A stretch of DNA of 64,000 nucleotides, from the NCBI RefSeq assembly GCF_009363435.1, contig NZ_CP045354.1, forward strand, positions 6,228,501-6,292,500. The letters are read 5' to 3'. Below the pieces are notes generated by a model. The model was not told the origin of the DNA. It saw nothing but the letters and a program-made list of their open reading frames with translations, and did no database searches. Source of the DNA: Labrenzia sp. THAF82. GTDB taxonomy: Bacteria > Pseudomonadota > Alphaproteobacteria > Rhizobiales > Stappiaceae. A program made the position numbers and the translations under genes. Shown here piece after piece: positions 60,429 through 64,000 of the stretch (position 1 is its first letter; each line of letters begins with the position of its first letter).

Positions 60429-61954
60429 GGTGAAGGGAGAATTCGCGACGTTGTTTCGTCACCAAAGACTTTGACCGACACGCCATCTTCCAGTCTTTCC
60501 AGTCGCAAAATCCGCCACCGTTCAACGGGAAGATTGCAGGACTGCCGACCCAACACACAGGAAAACTGCAGGACGCGCCGATAGTCCGGATCCGGCCACA
60601 CCTTCTCAGCAACATCATGCCGGCCCTTGAGATACCCTGAAATCGTGTATTCGCTCACATACCAGGCATCGCCTTTCTTCAGGTCGAGAAGGCTTGTCGG
60701 ACGCCCTTTGGGAAAGGTTCCACCCCACGTCCAGGCGAGCGCACCGCGGGTATTTTGGTTCAGGTAGTGCTGAGCCATAGTTTCATCGACAAACACGCGC
60801 TTACCATCTGACAAATCCTTCTCATAGGCAGCTGTCACCGCTTCGGAATTTTCCACTCGATCCGAGAGAATGTAAAAGCTGAAGAAATTGGCCGACAGAG
60901 CCAGAAAAAGGATGGCGAAGAGAGTTGCCTTCGCCTTGAGCCACCTCGACCCGACCACCGCATCCAGCGCGATCAGAAAAACCATTGAAGCCGCAAGGTT
61001 CCGGATCAGGGCTTTGTCGTGAAGAAAGGCCGCCAAAAACTGACCTGCCGCGAGAGCAGCGCAAATTGCAGCAGCGGCACGGTTATGGCGAAAGACGAGC
61101 GTTGAAGCGCCAGCGAACAGGACCGCGCGAAGAATTGCCTCGTCGTTGAAGCCACCCCCTGTTGAGCGGCTTGCGTGGAAGGTGAACTGCTCAAGAAACT
61201 CGGCAAATTCAAAATCAATTGACAGTGCAAATACCGCGAGCGCCAACAAGAGAGCTGAAAAACCCTCGCAAACAATTCGCAACAGATTTGCTTGACGCGT
61301 TGCCAGGCGCCAGATCTCCGTCACCGCGATAGCACCGAGGCTCCAGGCAAAGAGCGAAGGCGCTGCAAGAGGCGCAATGCCGAAAAGAAACTTGCTGAAG
61401 ATGCTCACCACAACGCCCGGTCCTGCGTTGTCCCCGGCGCGGGAAGCCGCAGCACACAGCAATGGAAGAGACACGCACAGGCCTGACACAAAGAACAAGG
61501 CACCCGTCAGTTCCAGACGAAAGCCGGTAACGACATACAATGGCGCAAAAAGGAGCGGTGTGAACATAGCGGCAAGGCGCAAATCCAATCGCAAGCAGAC
61601 AATCACGAAAACCAGGTTGGTCAGCGCAAAGCACAGAAACTCAAATGCAAGCAGCGCGGTCGTATCGGTGCCAACCACAGAAAAGAACAGCCCGGCGAAG
61701 ATCAGATGCAGCCTTGGCTGCAAATGGTAGTTCTCAAGGCCGGGAAACTGGACCGCGAGCAGACTGTTCCAGTGGCGCCCACTCTCGGCAAATTCCATTG
61801 CCCAGGGTACAAAAAAAAGGTCATCCACATTGGCAATGCTGCGGTCGGGCCAAAAGAAAACCAATCCGCAAAGCAAAGGCAGTCCCAGCGCGGCCATGAA
61901 AACCAGCATGCCTGCTTTGTCATTTGATCCGTTTTCAGGCTCGTTCAGCGTCAA
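60422..61954 (-). CDS. Polytopic membrane protein, GT-C glycosyltransferase-like
   Basis: A 510-residue protein with about ten transmembrane helices in the first 370 residues and a soluble C-terminal part. After the first helix the loop reads FFWPDRSIANVDDLFFVPW, with an Asp pair like that of GT-C enzymes (PMT/ArnT type) that use lipid-linked sugars. Helix spacing and the later soluble domain support such a fold, but no specific family signature is certain. It could instead be an uncharacterised membrane protein. Transcribed alone between merR and lpd. Confidence 0.6.
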   Translation of the reverse strand: MTLNEPENGSNDKAGMLVFMAALGLPLLCGLVFFWPDRSIANVDDLFFVPWAMEFAESGRHWNSLLAVQFPGLENYHLQPRLHLIFAGLFFSVVGTDTTALLAFEFLCFALTNLVFVIVCLRLDLRLAAMFTPLLFAPLYVVTGFRLELTGALFFVSGLCVSLPLLCAAASRAGDNAGPGVVVSIFSKFLFGIAPLAAPSLFAWSLGAIAVTEIWRLATRQANLLRIVCEGFSALLLALAVFALSIDFEFAEFLEQFTFHASRSTGGGFNDEAILRAVLFAGASTLVFRHNRAAAAICAALAAGQFLAAFLHDKALIRNLAASMVFLIALDAVVGSRWLKAKATLFAILFLALSANFFSFYILSDRVENSEAVTAAYEKDLSDGKRVFVDETMAQHYLNQNTRGALAWTWGGTFPKGRPTSLLDLKKGDAWYVSEYTISGYLKGRHDVAEKVWPDPDYRRVLQFSCVLGRQSCNLPVERWRILRLERLEDGVSVKVFGDETTSRILPSPQ

Positions 61955-61975
61955 AGATCACCTGACTGCTTCAAC

Positions 61976-62014
61976 AAAAAACCGGGAGCTCTTGTCACAC
62001 AAGAGCCCCCGGCT
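61976..62014 (-). terminator. Rho-independent terminator of lpd
   Basis: On the minus strand a stem of about 14 bases (CCGGGGGCTCTTGT / ACAAGAGCTCCCGG, one mismatch) is followed by TTTTTTG, about 55 bases past the lpd stop. Confidence 0.92.
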
Positions 62015-62068
62015 TCTAACCGCTATTCTGTACCGGCGCTCTGCTTGGCCGAAAAATCGACGGTTCTT

Positions 62069-63472
62069 TTAAGAATGTATTGGCTTGGCAAACGCACCGA
62101 GAGCCGCCTCCTTGACCGCTTCAGACATGGTCGGATGAGCATGGCATGTTCTGGCAAGATCTTCCGATGAGCCGCCAAACTCCATAAGAACAGCTGCTTC
62201 ATGGATCATCTCACCAGCGCCGAAGCCGACGATGTGAACACCAAGAACACGGTCTGTTTTGGCGTCAGCCAAAACCTTGGCAAAGCCATCCGTCTGGTTC
62301 ATGGCCCGTGCGCGGCCATTGGCCGTGAAAGCGAATTTGCCGGTCTTGTACTCTACGCCGTCGGCCTTCAGCTCTTCTTCGGTCTTGCCGACAGAAGCCA
62401 CTTCCGGCTGGGTGTAGACGACACCTGGAATGACATCGTAGTTCACGTGGCCTGCCTGGCCCGCCAGGATCTCAGCAACGGCCACACCTTCGTCTTCGGC
62501 CTTGTGAGCCAACATGGGGCCGGCGACAACGTCACCAATGGCATAAATGCCATCGACATTGGTCTTGTAGTGCGCATCGATCTGAACCCGGCCACGTTCG
62601 TCGATCGCAACGCCAGCGGTGTCCAGACCAAGTCCTTGCGAGTAAGGACGGCGACCGATAGCAACGAGGACGATGTCCGCTTCAATGGTTTCCGCGTCGC
62701 CGCCTTTTGCCGGCTCCACCGTAACGGCAAGGCCTTTGCCTTTCTTCTCAACGCCAGTGACTTTGGAAGAAAGCTTGAACGCCATGCCCTGCTTTTTCAG
62801 CATGCGCTGAAAGTTCTTCGACACGTCTCCGTCCATCGGGCCAAGGATCTTGTCCATGAACTCAACGACGGTGACTTCGGACCCGAGACGGTTCCAGACC
62901 GAACCGAGTTCCAGCCCAATCACACCGCCCCCGACGACGACCATCTTGCCTGGAACCTTCTCCAGTTCCAGAGCTCCGGTCGAGGAGACGACCTGTTTCT
63001 CGTCGATCTCGACACCTGGCAAAGGCATAACGTCGGAACCGGTGGCAATAACGATGTTTTTCGTTTCAACCACGGAGACAGCACCATCGTCGGCCGTGAC
63101 TTCAACTTTCCCCTGGCCCAGGATCTTGCCCGTACCGGTGTGTACGTCGATCTTGTTCTTCTTCATGAGGAACGAAATGCCGCTGACGTTGGCGTCCACC
63201 ACGTCAGACTTGTGTTTCATCATCGACGGCAGGTCGAGTTTCGGCTTGCCCACCTTGATGCCTATCTTTTCGAACCCATGCCCGGCTTCATCAAACATTT
63301 CCGATGCATAAAGCAGCGCTTTGGACGGAATGCAGCCGATGTTGAGGCAAGTGCCACCGAGGGTCGCCCGTTTTTCAACGACGGCCGTCTTCAGGCCAAG
63401 CTGTGCAGCCTTGATTGCGCACACATAGCCGCCTGGGCCAGTTCCGATGACGACGAGATCATATTGGGACAT
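62069..63472 (-). CDS. lpd: Dihydrolipoyl dehydrogenase (E3)
   Basis: A 467-residue flavoprotein that reoxidises lipoyl groups of 2-oxo acid dehydrogenase complexes using NAD. It has the FAD motif VVIGTGPGGYVCAIKAAQ, the redox disulfide GGTCLNIGCIPSKALL, the NAD motif VVVGGGVIGLELGSVW, the GDVVAGPMLAHKAEDEG stretch and HAHPTMSEAVKEAA at the end. Start at ATG 63472 (MSQYDLVVIGTG); the open frame to 63631 is not protein-like. Located beside an SDR gene, a layout seen downstream of sucAB in related genomes, so it probably serves 2-oxoglutarate dehydrogenase. Confidence 0.97.
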   Translation of the reverse strand: MSQYDLVVIGTGPGGYVCAIKAAQLGLKTAVVEKRATLGGTCLNIGCIPSKALLYASEMFDEAGHGFEKIGIKVGKPKLDLPSMMKHKSDVVDANVSGISFLMKKNKIDVHTGTGKILGQGKVEVTADDGAVSVVETKNIVIATGSDVMPLPGVEIDEKQVVSSTGALELEKVPGKMVVVGGGVIGLELGSVWNRLGSEVTVVEFMDKILGPMDGDVSKNFQRMLKKQGMAFKLSSKVTGVEKKGKGLAVTVEPAKGGDAETIEADIVLVAIGRRPYSQGLGLDTAGVAIDERGRVQIDAHYKTNVDGIYAIGDVVAGPMLAHKAEDEGVAVAEILAGQAGHVNYDVIPGVVYTQPEVASVGKTEEELKADGVEYKTGKFAFTANGRARAMNQTDGFAKVLADAKTDRVLGVHIVGFGAGEMIHEAAVLMEFGGSSEDLARTCHAHPTMSEAVKEAALGAFAKPIHS

Positions 63473-63515
63473 TTTGGTCGCCTTTGCCTCTTTCACTTCT
63501 GGTTGGATTTCAAAT

Positions 63516-64000
63516 TCATGGGAGGATCGACCGGCCGCCGGAGACGTCGAGAATGGCGCCGGTCGTGTAGCTGGAACTTTCTGAAAGCAGCCAGATGATG
63601 GCTTCTGCCACTTCGTCCGCAGATCCGGCACGTTTCATCGGAAGCTTCGACTGCAGCTGCGCAACGCGGTCCGGCAAGCCGCCAGACGCGTGCAATTCCG
63701 TATCGATAATGCCAGGCCGAACAGCGTTTACGCGGATGCCTTCATCTGCGACTTCCAGAGCCAGGCCAACCGTCATTGTGTCGATCGCCCCTTTTGAGGA
63801 AGCATAGTCGACATATTGGGACGGCGATCCGAGCTTGGAGCCCGCCGAACCGAGGTTCACGATACCGCCACCGCTGCCGCCGTGCCGCGTCGACATTCGC
63901 TTGATCGCTTCGCGTGCACAAAGGAACGAGCCGACCACGTTGATGGAGAACATTCTGGTCAGACGTTCGGCTGTCATTTCATCGACCCGTTGAGAAAAAT
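63516..64000 (-). CDS. Short-chain dehydrogenase/reductase (cut by window edge)
   Basis: About 160 C-terminal residues of a classical SDR. The coding frame continues without stop to the right edge (FSQRVDEMTAERLTRMFSINVVGSF), so the N-terminal NAD(P) motif lies beyond. Visible are NLGSAGSK with the catalytic Ser region, YVDYASSKGAID as the YxxxK active site, RVNAVRPGIIDTEL and GAILDVSGGRSILP. Substrate unknown. It lies 43 bases upstream of lpd on the same strand. Confidence 0.93.
   Translation of the reverse strand, partial: FSQRVDEMTAERLTRMFSINVVGSFLCAREAIKRMSTRHGGSGGGIVNLGSAGSKLGSPSQYVDYASSKGAIDTMTVGLALEVADEGIRVNAVRPGIIDTELHASGGLPDRVAQLQSKLPMKRAGSADEVAEAIIWLLSESSSYTTGAILDVSGGRSILP

Noticed and set aside
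62201..63598. 465-codon open frame on the plus strand opposite lpd
   Set aside because: Same reason: lpd is unmistakable on the minus strand and the antisense product resembles nothing.

Overview
The window is chromosomal DNA of an alphaproteobacterium, most likely a marine member of the Hyphomicrobiales/Stappiaceae (Roseibium/Labrenzia-like). This placement is inferred from gene content and order, since no rRNA gene is present. Supporting points are a CP4-like EPSP synthase next to cmk and rpsA, the run trxA-addA-addB-murU-tsaE/amgK-divL-ahcY, the run ptsH-EIIA-hprK-chvG-chvI divergent from pckA, and priA near atpHAGDC. A DivL-type pseudokinase, a GcrA-like mini-protein and a cluster of GANTC sites also point to the alphaproteobacterial cell-cycle network.

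Layout. 1-2.8 kb: a cut-off PhoD-like phosphatase gene and a DUF2252 gene, tRNA-Ala(GGC), and a zinc-ribbon protein with an acidic tail. 3-8 kb: aroA-cmk-rpsA and an FKBP-type isomerase. 8-10.6 kb: an MFS transporter and an anion permease. 10.7-13.7 kb: sppA-ihfB-lapA-ornithine cyclodeaminase family gene, then a probable 30-residue membrane peptide missed by ordinary gene finding. 13.7-27.2 kb (minus): a TRIC/UPF0126 channel, grpE, trxA, addA, addB, murU, a tsaE-amgK fusion and divL. 27.4-35.4 kb (minus): ahcY, a serine hydrolase, a cyclopropane-fatty-acid synthase family enzyme, a regulatory phosphotransferase branch (HPr, EIIA-Man-like, HprK) and ChvG/ChvI. 35.9-41.5 kb (plus): pckA, a molybdo-enzyme maturation group (split XdhC, LysE exporter, MoeA/MobA-like fusion) and the GcrA-like mini-protein. 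41.9-45.2 kb: a large GAF/PAS/GGDEF cyclase. 45.3-50.2 kb (minus): atpHAGDC. 50.6-57.2 kb: a DUF1428/MarR pair, priA, a transaldolase/FSA gene, a sterol-desaturase-like enzyme, xerC and an acetyltransferase. 57.3-62 kb: two small exported proteins, a Tat-exported phosphoesterase, a short CDF exporter with its MerR regulator, and a GT-C-like membrane protein. 62-64 kb (minus): lpd and a cut-off SDR gene, probably the tail of a 2-oxoglutarate dehydrogenase cluster.

Working links. AmgK plus MurU form a cell-wall sugar recycling route. HPr, EIIA and HprK sit beside ChvG/ChvI and pckA, which ties carbon/nitrogen status to envelope signalling and gluconeogenesis. DivL feeds the CtrA pathway. No rRNA operon, CRISPR array, prophage or insertion sequence is visible. 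The less expected items are a 46-bp palindrome running through the start codon of the MarR gene, the small membrane peptide at 13529-13621, sharp palindromes upstream of ahcY and pckA, and the repeated PAS-pair architecture of the GGDEF protein.
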